A DNA stretch of 64,000 bases from Paramyrothecium sp. XJ0827 (Eukaryota > Ascomycota > Sordariomycetes > Hypocreales > Stachybotryaceae). Below are positions 33,207-44,719 of this stretch, in pieces. Within the stretch, counting starts at the first letter, position 1. Each line of letters opens with the position of its first letter. The notes beneath the pieces were generated by a model. It had not been told where the DNA came from. It made no database searches and saw only the letters and a program-made list of their open reading frames with translations. The DNA is taken from positions 124,001 to 188,000 of the forward strand of contig JAJFPB010000001.1 in NCBI GenBank assembly GCA_020881915.1, read 5' to 3'. The position numbers and the translations under genes were made by a program.

Positions 33207-34729
33207 GCATCTTTCAGGGTTCACTTGACTTGGCAGCTAGCTCAGACGCGAAGCTGAACTAGAATCCTCCGCCGGTCTGCTCTGAAAACGACCCGGGCGA
33301 TTTGAATGCACGTTTCAGCTGTGAAAAATTTAGTCGCTTGGCTTTTCTGGGTCTTGGCGTCCTAGCAGTACCCAAAGGACTTGCCTGTGGATGAGCAATC
33401 TATTCTCCCTCACCTCGGAACTTGTGATGCGAGATTGCCGCCCATTCTAAGACCCCTTGCGCGCATGTCAGCGTCTCGTAGCAAAATAAAGGCCGCATAG
33501 GAACGATCCTTGCCATCGATGGAGGCCAAAACGTGACCCATAAATGGTTCATTCAATGCACACGCCTTGGGCACGCACATTCATTCACAGCCTTGGCTGA
33601 CTGGGGGTTGAAATTTGACTCACAGGGGCGCGAACCAACAACGTTGACAATTGATTTCCACGAGGCCAAGCCAACAGAAGTGGGACCAAGTGACCAGAAA
33701 CTGTAGCATCAGGCATTAGTAGATCCTAGGGGCTAATCGCGGTGAATCCTCCAGGGTTTTTAGCGGGTAGTTGTTTCTCCACTGTGCCAGTGTGACGAGA
33801 AGAGTAATTGGCTCACCCAGTGTCTGTACGCGCGGGCACGCTCGATATGGAAAAGGGATCCTAGACAGTGGGCTCGATTCATAGGGAAACAGGCTGTGTA
33901 GAGAGTAGCTTGATTTTTTTGTGTGCCGCTAGACTTTGCCGCTTGCGGGATTGAACGTTGTTATCTTCAGGAATTCCTTCCCAGAGACTACACTACTACC
34001 TTGACAGTGAAGAGGCAGCTTAGATATAGAAGCTCCAGTCTGACTTAGTCACCCCCATGTACAGTAGAGAAATCCATATGGGTACAAAGCGACTGGCAGC
34101 TTGTGATACATTGCTGACGGCTTATGCCCTGAGCCGATGGGCCGGAGGGCCCTGCTTGATCGAGCAGCGTTGGAGTATTGAACGGCGGATGCACGAAGCC
34201 CACTTGCATGAGGGACGCAATCATGCAATCCGACACTGGCAGGGAACATGGCTAGACTGAAAAACATACCCTGTACTTTGGCCTGTACTCTATTGGTGTG
34301 GCCGGTTCGACTCACTGCACAACCCCACCGTCTACCTCTGGCTACTACGTACATCGCCACGACGGGGGGATCATTTGAACTGATGATTCGCCCTTGCACG
34401 CATTGTAGCAAGATGACTCCTTGACGTTTCTGATCCCCTTTTTTCTCAACAAAATCCCCCCTGAGCACACTAAGACGTTTCCCGCCGCGCCAAGACCAAG
34501 GTGGAAGAAATAATAAACAAGGCCATGCAACAGTGTGCGGTCTACAGGAAGCAACCCGGCGCCGTTCCGTGGAAGCCGGACGAGCCGTGGACATAGCCTC
34601 TCTAGGTCTGGAACGCCCAAGAAAGCCAATCGGAAGCCGTCGAGCCGGCTGCTCCCCAAGAGTTTGGTGAAGGCATCGCCACCATTGCTCTGTATACGTG
34701 GATCATCGATGTGATGATGCACCTCAGCT
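33207..34729. other. 1.5 kb without a recognisable gene
   Basis: Normal base composition and only short frames on both strands. The longest minus-strand frame (34594-34049) has no family features. Possibly old non-functional sequence next to the decayed polyketide genes. Confidence 0.5.
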
Positions 34730-35893
34730 GAGATGCCGCACTTGTGCGTCTTTAACCATAGGGTCCATAGGGGTGGAAGCAGGCACAGGATGCGCGAGGC
34801 TGAAGCCCGGCTGGATCTGTCCGGCGAGGGGAGCGTGCCACCAGTCGCCTTGCCGCCGGGAACAGGCGTCCTCTCTGTGTTGCCTCCGTCGCTGATAGCG
34901 GCAGACGCACCTGAAGCTTCGCAACATCTGGGAGGGTAGCACCGCACCGAGGTTGCGTTTGACCCTGTGAGCATCGAACCATCCTCGCACTCCCCCAAGG
35001 ACATTTCATTTGATAGCATAGCAACGGCGGGATTGGGAGGGTAAAGCAGGCCTGCCAGCGCCGTCATCCTCGATGCCTCCGTCGTGGGTCTTTTGCCTCC
35101 AAACGACTTCCTGTTCGACGAGGTGGACGATGCCCCCAAGGAATTCAACGAACTACTAGCTTCTGCGGAGAGGACAGCATCTCATTGAGCTGAGCTCCTT
35201 TCTGTCCGAGATATCTTCCCATGAATGCCACTTGCCGGGCTTCTCCGCAGTGATCTGGACCGGTTCCCAATCGGCGACGTCCTCTTCTTCTCCCACAGCT
35301 TCTACGACATCATCTGGGACACCAGGTGCTGCTTCGCCGACAGCTCGCCAGTCAGGATCACCGCCGCGCTGCTCATGCTGCCTGGCTTCATTGCGCTTAC
35401 ACGTATCTACGTGGCCGTGTTTGGATACTTTTACCAGCAGCTGTCTCACCTGGGCAGCATGCAGCAGAAGCAGGTAATCACGGCTGCGGACATCACCAGG
35501 CGTCATCAGCCCTCTCTCCCTAGCACGCATGTCTACCGGGGCTTGCCCCCGGACCAGCTGGACTTGATCATGACAGATGAGGACTGGGATCTCGTTGTGT
35601 GTGTGAAAAAGGCAGTCTCCATGCTTTCATCGTCTCTTGGCAAGGTAGAAACGGATTTGAGTCTGCCGGGCGCTGCAAGAGTAGTAGACGGGGAGCGCGG
35701 CGAGCTACTGGATGCGGCATCGCCAGACTCGTGGACCTCGGACAAGGATCACGTATTTCAGCATGGCATCGTGGTAGTGCTGCCGGAAGGCAATGTGTGC
35801 CGCAGTGTGAGAGAGCAAGCGACCGAGCTGCGTCTAAAAGGTGGCAGAGGTCGAGAACCTCCTGAAGACTTTGCTGGAAAGATGAGAAAGTAG
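34730..35893 (+). pseudogene. Zn2Cys6-type transcription factor relic (C-terminal part)
   Basis: Three aligned stretches on the plus strand read like the linker and C-terminal regulatory part of a fungal C6 factor: a Cys followed by an Arg-rich linker (CVFNHRVHRGGSRHRMRE), a Pro/Ser-rich mid-part, then FPIGDVLFFSHSFYDIIW, and VRITAALLMLPGFIALTRIY with VFGYFYQQLSHL, the helical pattern typical of AflR-like C-termini. They are followed by DLVVCVKKAVSMLSSSL and a polar tail ending at TAG 35891. Stops occur near 34936, 35042, 35186 and 35222. The Zn cluster itself was not found. It would fit as the former regulator of the polyketide genes to its right. Confidence 0.4.
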
Positions 35894-36554
35894 TCTGTGG
35901 CGTGGAATGCGACTCTGGGGCGATGTATATTATCTTCATAACACTCCATTGCTACATGAGTCTAGACCTAAAGTGCCTAGCCTAGGAAGCACCACCATGA
36001 CTGCCTGATCATATATTCTTGGCGATACGGCGATGTGGTGTTTCAGAATTTCGGCCCCAAGCAGCAGGCGATCAAGTCGAATTCCGAACGATGGAGTGGG
36101 TGTCATTTGTTGTAATACGAGCGTGTGTTGTATTCTAAAGTGTTGCGTTGCGTTAGCCAACAACAACAACAAGAAGGAAAAGTTGGGTATCCAGCAAGGA
36201 GGGTCCTACAAACCCAACCGTCCTACACTACGTGCCTACGTCACTACATCATTTCTGGCATGGCACAGGCTATAGCACTCAAGTGACCCTGATGGTTGGA
36301 TTCTGTCGATGGCTCGTCACGTTTTTGCAACAATGACAGGTAAGCCTGGACGACGGCATTCCCGAACACACCGACACGAACGACTCGCCCTCTGTGCTGC
36401 ATCCTTGTGATATCTTTACCTAGCACTCGACAACGGTTACAACATACGCCATAATAAAGAATATTTAAGTAATATACACGCCACGGACAACTCGGTCGTT
36501 GTGGTACGTCCCATATTCCTGAACGGTCTATATGATCATGTGACAGCCTGTTGA
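35894..36554. other. Intergenic, no gene seen
   Basis: Contains a CAA-type microsatellite (CAACAACAACAACAAG near 36160) and short frames only. Confidence 0.4.
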
Positions 36555-37520
36555 CGTGATGCCGTGCAAAGATTGGGGGATTGGTGGCCCGGCACCGTCC
36601 AGTACAAGCGCGGCAAGCGAGTGACGAGCCTTTCGTATGCGCACGAGAAGGGCTTGGTAACCGTGCACTTTACCGACGTTAAGACGGGTAAGCAAGACAG
36701 CGTCAGCGAAAGCACGGTAATCGCCGCCGACGGCATCCAATCGACTGTGAGGCAGCTCGGGTTGGGGGTCGACGCGGAAGGAATATGCGGGCTACGTTGG
36801 CTGGTGAGGCACGGCACCGGAGCGGCTGCTGTCCAAGGAGATGGTCAAACTCTTCTCAGATCGGCTGAGCTTCTCCTTGCTGCGAGGCATGTGCTTCATC
36901 AGGTAAGGCTGCAACTGCTTGATATTGTGATCTGGCGGAAAGGAAATGCTTTGCTTAGCTACCCTAGAGCCAGGAAGGGGTTTTCTTTAAAAAGTTTCTT
37001 ATATATAGAAGGAGATTAGCTTCCTTTATTACGAAGGCAGGCACGAATTTTACATCTTCTTTCATCAAGTTCAGATTTTCGCACTGATCAAATGATTCCA
37101 ATCCCGCTGAAAGGTGAGTAGGTGTGGTGTTTTTGAGTCAAATCTTAATATCCTTCTCACCGTACCGGGCAGGACTCGCCTAACATCCTCAGCCACATCA
37201 TTCCCTCAACGGACGGCAAGGTCGAGTCTGGCAAGCGGTTGATGAACTGGGTCTAGTACTACACAAGTCGGCATTTTCGGCGGAGATGGCCAGGGCCTTT
37301 ACCAACATCAATGGCAAGGTGCATTCGGACACCGTGTCGCGGGAGCTTTTCGAGATGGACGTATCGTCCTCGGTCAGGTCAGATCACTTGCCGGAAATGT
37401 CGACACCTCTCGCCGAGGTGGTACCCAAGACGCCGAGGCCCTTCATCACAAAGGTCGTCGAGGCCCAGTGCAGCAAAGGTAGCTTTTTCGACGACCGCCT
37501 TGTGCTGGTAGGCCAGCACA
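36555..37520 (+). pseudogene. FAD-dependent monooxygenase (salicylate-hydroxylase-like) relic
   Basis: Middle and C-terminal parts of a flavoprotein hydroxylase. GLVTVHFTDVKTGKQ is followed by STVIAADGIQSTVRQ (the DG motif, with its Asp-Gly retained), then IIPSTDGKVESGKRLMNWV, FTNINGKVHSDTV, TPLAEVVPKTPRPFITKV and GSFFDDRLVLVG, where the GD motif should follow but is lost. The N-terminal FAD-binding GxGxxG fold is absent. Stops include TGA near 37087 and TAG at 37254-37256. The frame then runs straight into polyketide synthase sequence near 37520. Enzymes of this type hydroxylate aromatic polyketides in azaphilone and sorbicillinoid pathways, which suits the neighbouring PKS relics; the link is inference. 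Confidence 0.7.
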
Positions 37521-38363
37521 GCGTCCTTGTACATCAAGACATCGGCAACCTCGACCCAGACCTGACGGGCTACTTTGAGTGCCATGGGACGAGCACCTGT
37601 GGGTGATCCTATCGGAGTCTCTGCAGTTGGCGGGGTATTTGCCTCGGGGCGGCACAAGGGTCCTTTGTTGATTGGGTCGGTAACACACTCTCCCGCCTTT
37701 GACGTGCGCTGGCTCACAATTGTCTGCAGGTTAAGCCCAAACTTGGGACACAGCGGGGCTGCCATTGCCATGTCGCAGATTATGAAGGCGATGCTGGCGA
37801 TGGAGAACAAGTTAATCCCCGCGATGATTGGCATCGACACTTTGAATCCTGCCGCCGACTTCGAGGGAGCCCGAGTGAAAGTGGTGACCGACTTGACCCC
37901 GTGGCCAAAGGACAAATTGAGACGAACCAGCATCAACAGGTAAGCGTGTGGCCCATCTTTGGCTGCGAGATGGGCGCTGATGAACCCAAGCTTTGGCTAC
38001 GGTGGAGCCAACGTACATTGCGAGTTCTGCGACGAATGTTGCTCTCGACTGGGTCCTAATCTGTTACAGGTATTCTTGATGACCCAAGTACGGTGATTGA
38101 AATGGGCCATCACAACATAAATGGCACAAACGAAGCTCCATTCAAAGCAACCTTGACGAATGGACTCACAAACGGCGTTTCTGCGGCCTGGCCGGAACCC
38201 GACCCTTTGTTCTGCTCCCATTCTCCGCTCACAATGATCAAGGTCTCAAGGCGAACATGGCCGCCATCTCAAATGCACTCGGGCATGTCAAATTGAACGA
38301 CGTGCCTCTATACTTCAAGTCTTACTACTACCCTAATAAGCTACTCCACAAGACCCAAAGGTA
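37520..38363 (+). pseudogene. Highly reducing polyketide synthase relic: second half of ketosynthase and start of the KS-AT linker
   Basis: KS motifs in order: LDPDLTGYFECHGTST (active-site His block), VGDPIGVSAVGGVFASG, GPLLIGS then, after a spliceable intron (37680-37731), VKPNLGHS (Lys and third catalytic His block), ENKLIPAMIGIDTLNP, VVTDLTPWPKDKLRRTSIN, and over another intron SFGYGGANVHC. A linker with LPFSAHNDQGLKANM follows, the usual entry to the AT domain. The spacing and VGDP motif are those of reducing PKSs. Lesions: a frameshift at about 37602 between the His block and VGDP, loss of one residue after NLGHS, and a frameshift near 38200. The KS active-site Cys half and everything after the linker are missing. 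It is about 0.85 kb of a gene that is normally over 7 kb. Confidence 0.8.
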
Positions 38364-38365
38364 TT

Positions 38366-39588
38366 TTATGCCGTAAAATACCTGGGTCGGTTACCAGAAC
38401 CGAATCTCCTTTCTAACCAGACCTTGAATTCGCTGAGCCAATTAGTAAACCAGCTCCAGGCCTGGCGGCACGCCTTGACACAATCGCCTAGTACTTTACT
38501 GAGCCACTGGAAGAAGCTGCCCCAGGGTATGAAGTAGATAGCCGCAGCCGACGCGCAACCCACGAGTATGGCAGGACCGGCGGCTGTCGCCACGGTTGAT
38601 AATCCTGCCTTGAAGGCACCAAATTCAAGCGTGTGCTTGGCGGCGAGCGTGGTAGCTGTGTATTGAAAGAAGACGCCGCCAGCATTCGCATTGAGAGCAA
38701 AGGCGCTTGTGGCGGAGCCAGCAGCAATGCCGAGCAAGCTCGCGGCTGTACCCTTCCACTTATCCCACCATTGACCTTCGGTCGTGTAGCCCTGCGTGTC
38801 CCTCAGCGCGGCTCCGAGGGCCTCCAGGGAAGGTGAAGACAAACGAGACGACCAATTCGCTCTGCTCGCGAAGGGAGATGCTCGGCGGGAAGGGTCAATG
38901 TCAATAGCTATACCTTCCATGCCGAGAAGGAATTTCTTGGTGAAGGTTTCATCGATTTCATCGAGCCTTGCTCCTGCAAAGGTGGATGCGCCTGTGATGA
39001 GGCAGTTCGTGATCGCACCTACAACCCTTGGAGACTGACGAACACTGAGCATGTCAATGTGTTTGGACACGTCGAAAGAAATGTAGCCGACATTGGAATG
39101 AAAGATCATGACTAGCTCAACACAGCCTGTTTCGTTCTCTAATAAGTCGTCAAGAACGTCTTGGAGATTGTCCTCCGTCACCACTTCAATGAGCGGGGGT
39201 ATGGGCTGAGGTTGGTCGAGGACTACGTCGAAGCCCCCAACATTTATCGGCAACGCATGGGAAAGACAGTGTCCTTGCTAGGAATTTACATTTACTCAGC
39301 AGCCTTTTGGCCCTCGAAGGGTGTTAAGGGGGGCGGATAGATGCTTCCAGCTTCCTGGCGAACCTTCTGCCGTTGACGATAGCGACGACCGCCCGCTCCA
39401 GGCTTTGGTCTCAGGAAACTTGAGGCGTCGATGAGTCTTCCATACATGCAATGCACTTCTAAATCGATGTCTTCTGGACAGACATGAGAACTTGGGCTGT
39501 ACGGAGGAGGAGCGTCGCCGACATCATCAGTTGCCTGGGAGGCACTGCTTCTATTGCGGCGCCTGCCGGAAGCCCGGTCACGCGACAT
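38366..39588 (-). CDS. Hypothetical protein with Pro-rich N-terminus and hydrophobic C-terminal segments
   Basis: Family not recognised. Two open frames on the minus strand probably are exons of one gene: 39588-39292 (ATG, MSRDRASGRRRN, a PPPYSP motif, then CPEDIDLEVHCMYGRLIDAS) and 39277-38366 (about 300 residues). The second frame has no suitable early ATG (it opens after TAG 39280, and its first usable start-like codon is TTG), so it needs an upstream exon. The exact donor was not resolved; a weak GTTCGC donor near 39366 with acceptor CTAG at 39278 would keep the frame. The second part has an acidic N-terminal region (EVVTEDNLQDVLDDLLENE) and, from about residue 165, Ala/Gly-rich hydrophobic segments and IYFIPWGSFFQWLSKVL, suggesting membrane association. 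It lies intact, in opposite orientation, between two PKS relics. Confidence 0.55.
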
Positions 39589-39789
39589 GAGCTTGAACGT
39601 GGTAAGTGAGAAGACTTTGCTGAACTAGGAGCAATTAAGACAGGGAATGCGCGGGCAATGTTCTCTGCGACAAGAAAGTGATTGAATGAGGAGCAGATTA
39701 TTCCAGCGGCCTAAGAGTGGCAGTGGGCAGTTAATATAGTTGTAAAACTAGGTCAAGAGTATCAACCCAACCTACTGCGTCCATTGACA

Positions 39790-41194
39790 AGAAATTTTGC
39801 CGGCCTGGATGACGAACTTCACACCTCCATTGTGATATAGAGTTCGTCGCCCAATGATATCAAAGTTAAGTGGAAGGCTGTTTCAGTACGCGGTGCTTCC
39901 TTCAAACTTGGCACTTGCAGGCTCATGGTCCATCACGACATTGACAATGTTCAAGTTGGTTGGGATCGCATGTCCTACTTCACCAAAACTAGAATTGACA
40001 ACATCATCCGAGCCGGCAAAGAAGGGCAAGTTCACCGATTCATGCCAGCCATCTTCTACACGCTTTTCTCCGGCACCGTGGAGTTGTCACTAATTTCAAG
40101 GTCGTCAAGGAAGCGTATTTGTCGAATGAATTTGCGGAAGCTACAGCAGAAGTCATATTCTTGCCAGAACCCGTGGGAACCCACCTTGTAGCGTCTTCCT
40201 ATTGGGGTGAGGGTATCATGCATCTTACTGGCCTCGTTTGTAACCCGAGCCCTTGCAATAGTTCAAATACAGTCTATATCAATGGCGGTCTCGAGACAGT
40301 CGAATGGACGACAAAGGTGGAAGCCGGGGAGCCAAATCTCGCCAACGTCCGCGCTTCACTAAAGATAAAAGCAATCCCCGCTTTGACGCGCATGTGTTTA
40401 AAATCTGGTGGCCGCTTGATAGTAAAATGTCTTGGCATATATTTCCACGAAATCAGCAGGGCTGCATTGTTGCAAACCTTTAGGGGTCAATAATCCAGTG
40501 GGCAGCATATTGTTTCTCCACTATCAGTAATACAAAAACTGATCGATACGTTCGCGAAGAAGAAGGTTACTGTGTCGGCCCTCACAGATGCTATCGAGGC
40601 CATTGCTGAGAGAGCTGTGCCGGGTTTCAGTGGTACTAGCATCTTTCAGGCTTTTCTCAACGCGGTTTCCAAGGAGACAGGCATTAACGAGTCCGAGCAG
40701 ACTGAGGATACTCATCTCACTGATATTGAGGTTGACTCTATCGATATGCGCTTCCCACGTCTACTGAACATGCGGGAAGTAGGCCTAGCAATGTTTAGAG
40801 TGGTGGCCAACCAAGATGATAGCGGTGTGTGGAGCACAACCGAAGGTACCTCAGCAGAACTCCAAGCGGTATTTGGCTGTTTTGCAGTGTATCGTCCCGA
40901 GAAACGCCAACCACCAGCACGGTCCATAGCCATCGTCCCTGTAGGAAGGGGGATGATCGATCGGTGTTCTCGGAGTGAGCACCTCGTGAAGCTGCTGAAA
41001 GGGAAAGGATTGCCACGGAAGCGTATCCTGGATTCATGGAGGATCCAAAATTCGGCTTCATCGCTTGGCCTCTGCCTCATGGGAAAACAGCAGGTTTAGG
41101 AGCCGATGGATGGGATGAACATATCGAAAAGAATCTACTGTGCCTTTCCATGGCCGTGGATCATTTCGACATGCCCACCCCCAGCTATGCGTAG
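39790..41194 (+). pseudogene. Non-reducing polyketide synthase relic: product-template, ACP and end of thioesterase
   Basis: Frames follow the PT domain: VKWKAVSVRG, GTCRLMVHHD, WDRMSYFTKTRIDNIIRA, AGKEGQVHRFMPAIFYTLFS, then STNFKVVKEAYLSNEFAEA and VIFLPEPVGTHLVASSYWG, MHLTGLVCN, VYINGGLETVEWTTK, and CLGIYFHEISRAALLQ. The PT-ACP linker is followed by an ACP with FLNAVSKETGINESEQTED, HLTDIEVDSID (phosphopantetheine Ser in VDSI; usual form GVDSL). Near the end, GLGADGWDEHIEK and LCLSMAVDHFDMPTP match the C-terminus of NR-PKS thioesterases (His block), with stop TAG at 41192. Lesions: TAG near 39837, a frameshift at about 40090, TAA near 40491, and most of the TE missing. The SAT, KS and AT domains are absent. 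The PT domain marks it as a non-reducing, aromatic-forming PKS. Confidence 0.8.
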
Positions 41195-41931
41195 CCACTC
41201 GTGGAAGAACAGAACAGTCTTTTGACTTTTTTTAGGTCAAATCAAGCGTAAACCGGAATATTAGATGACTTTAATTGTTTGATGAGTCGTGTATTTGCTC
41301 TGTGGTTGTTTTGACACAATATGAATTCTTTGATGAAAGTCGAAAGATCTTTCATGGCTTCATTTGGATCTTGTGATAGAAGCATTAGTTTCTTACTCTT
41401 GAGTTCATTTACAGGCAATTACGGGTTGCCTGCAGTCCTTGAGACACTTTTGTCTCTCCTTTAGGGTTCTGGCTACGCGCACTCATCTTCACAGCCTATC
41501 TGATTGCTCCTGTTACATAGTAGAGGCTATGTTAATATTGCGAAGGGTTCAGAACAAAAGTCTGGGGTAAGTCGGCTGCGACCTCGTTGGTGTGAAAATG
41601 CCAACCTTCAACCAGGGCCAGGATTTGCTGCCGCCGTGAATGCTGCAATGCGCCATTCTAGTCGACTTCTTGCTGAAATCCGGGATCACAGCAGAAGGTG
41701 GTCCAGAAATGGTAGATCGTCAAGATAAAGACACGGTCTGCTTAGCTTCTCAGTGTGCCAAGCTGAAGTGGCAGATGGTTGACATTTAATCGGCACACGG
41801 CCCACACTGCCGTGGCAGATTTGCGATAGAGTGCGGAGCTGGATGAATGCAGGGATGCATCATGCAAGAGCGGCACGATGAACTTCCACTGTTCCCACTT
41901 CGTACATGCCATGCAACACCACCATTTTCTG
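41195..41931. other. Intergenic, no gene seen
   Basis: Moderately AT-rich between 41220 and 41420. No coding pattern is recognised. Confidence 0.45.
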
Positions 41932-42500
41932 TCAGAGCGCACCGCGAGTCTCCTCACCATTTCCTTCCTTGATCCATGCCAGTCTCTGGCAGAACAAGCT
42001 GTGTTTTCGCATTGTAGGGCCCCAACGGATAAAAGCAAGCGAGATCGGCGTTATCAGAACACAAACACAGCCCAGCAAGGTGCATTCATATCTGCTACCC
42101 AGCTTTGTAAACAGAGGATGTGCTGTGAGCGGAATGAGTCCTGCCGCTAGAATATTGTGTATGAAGACGCTGATTGCCAATGCCAGTACGCTGTAATTAT
42201 CGTGCGCGTCTTGCAGGTAGCTATCAGCGCCAGAAACGTCAGGTCAATCCCAACACCCGTTGGGATGTCCGACAGCGCAGGAATGGCCCAGTGGATGTCA
42301 CGTCAAGCAGTCGATCCGAGCTAGAACTCTGACAGTGCGAAGAGGGGACCACCGAGACCAAGACAGGCCAGTCGTAGTCTTGGGGACTCTTGACACTGAG
42401 CCCAGGACTCTCCTTGTTCGACACTTCTTTACTGATACCTGTCTCGAGCCACGAAGATGCCGGTCAAGACGGCTCCAATTCCGGTTGGAGCAAACATCGA
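41932..42500 (-). pseudogene. MFS transporter relic (C-terminal half)
   Basis: Minus-strand frames read GGPLFALSEF, then DIHWAIPALSDIPTGVGID, DSYLQDAHDNYSVLALAISVF, LAAGLIPLTAHPLFTKLGSR and TLLGCVCVLITPISLAFIRW with an Arg/Lys-rich tail. This is the last four or five transmembrane helices of a fungal drug/metabolite proton antiporter (the D-A-Y..YSA-ALA helix and AAG-PLF motif). Stops (TAG after the GGPLFALSEF helix and TGA shortly after) and at least one frameshift break it; the N-terminal half is absent. Exporters of this type are usual members of polyketide clusters, so it may belong with the PKS relics to its left. Confidence 0.65.
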
Positions 42501-43046
42501 GGCCGAAACCCCGTAGACATGTCAGCAAGTTACTTTGTAACAGCGGGGGTAAGTGCGGGGTTTTGACTATGTTGTAAAAGAACTTGAATTATGCTGGTTT
42601 CCCTGCTACTTGCAATAGACTCTCCGACAACGGCGTTATAAATAGCCGATGAGAATCTGCAAGGCAGTTTACATGCGAGGGAACTTCAGTATAACCTAAC
42701 TGCTATCGGTATTGATTATCCCGGATTGGCGATGATATGCAAAAAACCCCCCTCGAAAGAGGCGGTTAAACGTTCTCGCTTATTTAGTGGGGCTACTCTG
42801 ATGACATGCTTTAGCGAAAATCTTGGGTGTGATACATCGCTCCTCAGATAGACTGCTGGCATCAATACATCTAATGCGCGATTTTAGAGGGTCTATGTAC
42901 CTATCAAAGTAAACACAGCAGTATGCCTGTTTTATCTAACGTAGAAGCTGATAGATGGGTCCACGTAGTATAAAGAGGGCTAGATAATGGTAGATAATGG
43001 TAGCTGAGTCTTCTCAACTTCACTATTATCATCTACGCAACTGAAA
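42501..43046. other. Upstream region of the GH5 gene
   Basis: No gene. It probably holds the promoter: a direct repeat GATAATGGTA at about 42984-43003 (TAGATAATGGTAGATAATGGTAG type) lies 45-60 bp before the start codon. Confidence 0.4.
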
Positions 43047-44719
43047 ATGCAGCTCTTCAGTGTAATCCTAGTTGCCCTCACCAGCGCAGTATGCACTACA
43101 GCAGGGCAGGCATCCTGGCCGAACGGCCCGTTCAATACCTCAGGCCCTCACATAGTCGATGCCTCCAACAACACATTGAAGATCGCGGGCGTGAACTGGC
43201 CTGGCCATCTACAGGTAGGTCTGGAGAACACCCCTCAACTAGAGTCATCTCTCACACATGAAAAGGTCATGATCCCCGAGGGCCTTCAGCATCAATCCGT
43301 CAAGCAAATCGTCGATCACATGACAAGCATTGGTATTAATGGGATCCGGTTGACCTTTGCCACTCAAATGATTGACCAAATCTTCGAAAATTTTGGAGAA
43401 GATATCACTCTCGAACAAGCCTTCAATTGGGGCTTAGGGCCGAAGAACGGCTCAGAAATGCTAAAAAAGGTAGCGCATCCCATTCTCCTGTTCTTGCAGG
43501 CTTTGTGCAGGGTGTTGAGCCATTATTCTAGGTTCTTGCTGCGAACCCAGACTTTACCAAAAACACCACTCGACTTGAGGTACGAATGACATGGTCTACA
43601 TCAAGACACTTGATTATACTCACATGCAATTTAGGTTTACGATGCAATCGCTGAAGAGTGTGAGCGTCAGAAGGTCTATATCCTCTTAGATAACCACATG
43701 TCCACTGGAATGTGGTGCTGTAGTCCAGTTGACGGTGTATGTTTGACTCTCGGACTTCTTACTATGATGCAATTGCTGATAGCCTTCAGAACGGATGGTG
43801 GGGAGATCGCAACTTTCCCGCAGGCAATTGGAACCGTGGAAACGCCTACATGGCCCGGCACGTAAGTGGTAGTAGTACCTTCTGAAGAATGCCTCCTGAC
43901 GCTTGATCCAGGGTAAGAAATGGCCCTCTTTCTGGGCCCTTGCTCTTCGCAACGAAATCCGTCAGCCAATTGAAGACGTCTACCTCCGCGACGAAGCATA
44001 CGGTTGGCGCGATTGGTATAAGAATATGCTCATCGGTGCCAACGCCGTCCATGCCGCCAACGAAGACATCATCATCGTCTTCGGTGGCATCGGCTACGCC
44101 CACGAAATTAGCGAGGTCTGGAGACAAACAGCGCTCCTCCCCGGCGTCCAGACGTTTGATCGATCCGACTTTGCGGGGTATGAAGACAAGCTTGCACTCG
44201 AGTTCCACAACTACGAGCATTCGCACGGCAACTACGACCTCCTCAAGTGGAGCTTGTACAAGGACGGGTTCCAGGGGATGAACGTGACCGATCATGAGAA
44301 CCACGACCCATACCCTGTTATGGTGAGACCTTCGAGCTACTTTGAATCCCGCGGCAGCTAACATCCGAGAATTAGCTCACGGAATTCGGGCACATGATGA
44401 ATGGGTCGGGGTATGATTTGACCCTGGCGTATCGGGAGGTGATGCGTGATTACGTCCCGACCACCGGAGCCATTTGGTTTCATTGGGTTATCTGTGGCGA
44501 TTACTACTACCGGTAAGTAAAGAGGCATCCCATACTGAGAAAATGGGTCTTTGAGGCAATTTAACTATGTTACCCCGGCTAACAACGAGTAGATGGCATC
44601 GCGAGCAGGTTCTAAACGAGGAAACTTGGGGCCTGCTTAATATAAACTGGACTGGTTGGAGAAATGAAGAGTACATTGAAGAGTTTCTGAAGCCTATGAT
44701 TAAAGCAACTCTTTCGTAA
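43047..44719 (+). CDS. Secreted glycoside hydrolase family 5 (cellulase/endoglucanase-like)
   Basis: Seven exons (43047-43469, 43532-43579, 43635-43736, 43790-43861, 43912-44322, 44376-44512, 44593-44719) give 439 residues with a signal peptide (LFSVILVALTSAVCTTA). GH5 blocks: LKIAGVNWPGH, VMIPEGLQHQSVKQIVDHM, GINGIRLTFATQMIDQI, KVYILLDNHMSTGMWCC, GNGWWGDRNF, WPSFWALALRNEI with the acid/base Glu230, KLALEFHNYEHSHG, VMLTEFGHM with the nucleophile Glu355, and a C-terminal NEETWGLLN. Both catalytic Glu are present, so it should be active on beta-glucans. Exon 3 must end at GGT (donor GTATGT) and exon 4 start after CTTCAG; the nearer TAG acceptor at 43782 would shift the frame. The family also includes glucosylceramide-active and mannan-active enzymes, so the exact substrate is open. 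Confidence 0.88.

Noticed and set aside
34345..35148. 267-codon minus-strand open frame
   Set aside because: Antisense to the Zn2Cys6-type relic; Ser/Pro/Gly-rich without recognisable motifs, while the plus strand shows family-like segments.
43735..43782. Apparent one-base frameshift in the GH5 gene at the exon 3/4 junction
   Set aside because: Using donor GTATGT at 43737 and acceptor CTTCAG ending at 43789 restores the frame and the family motif GNGWWGD, so the gene is intact.
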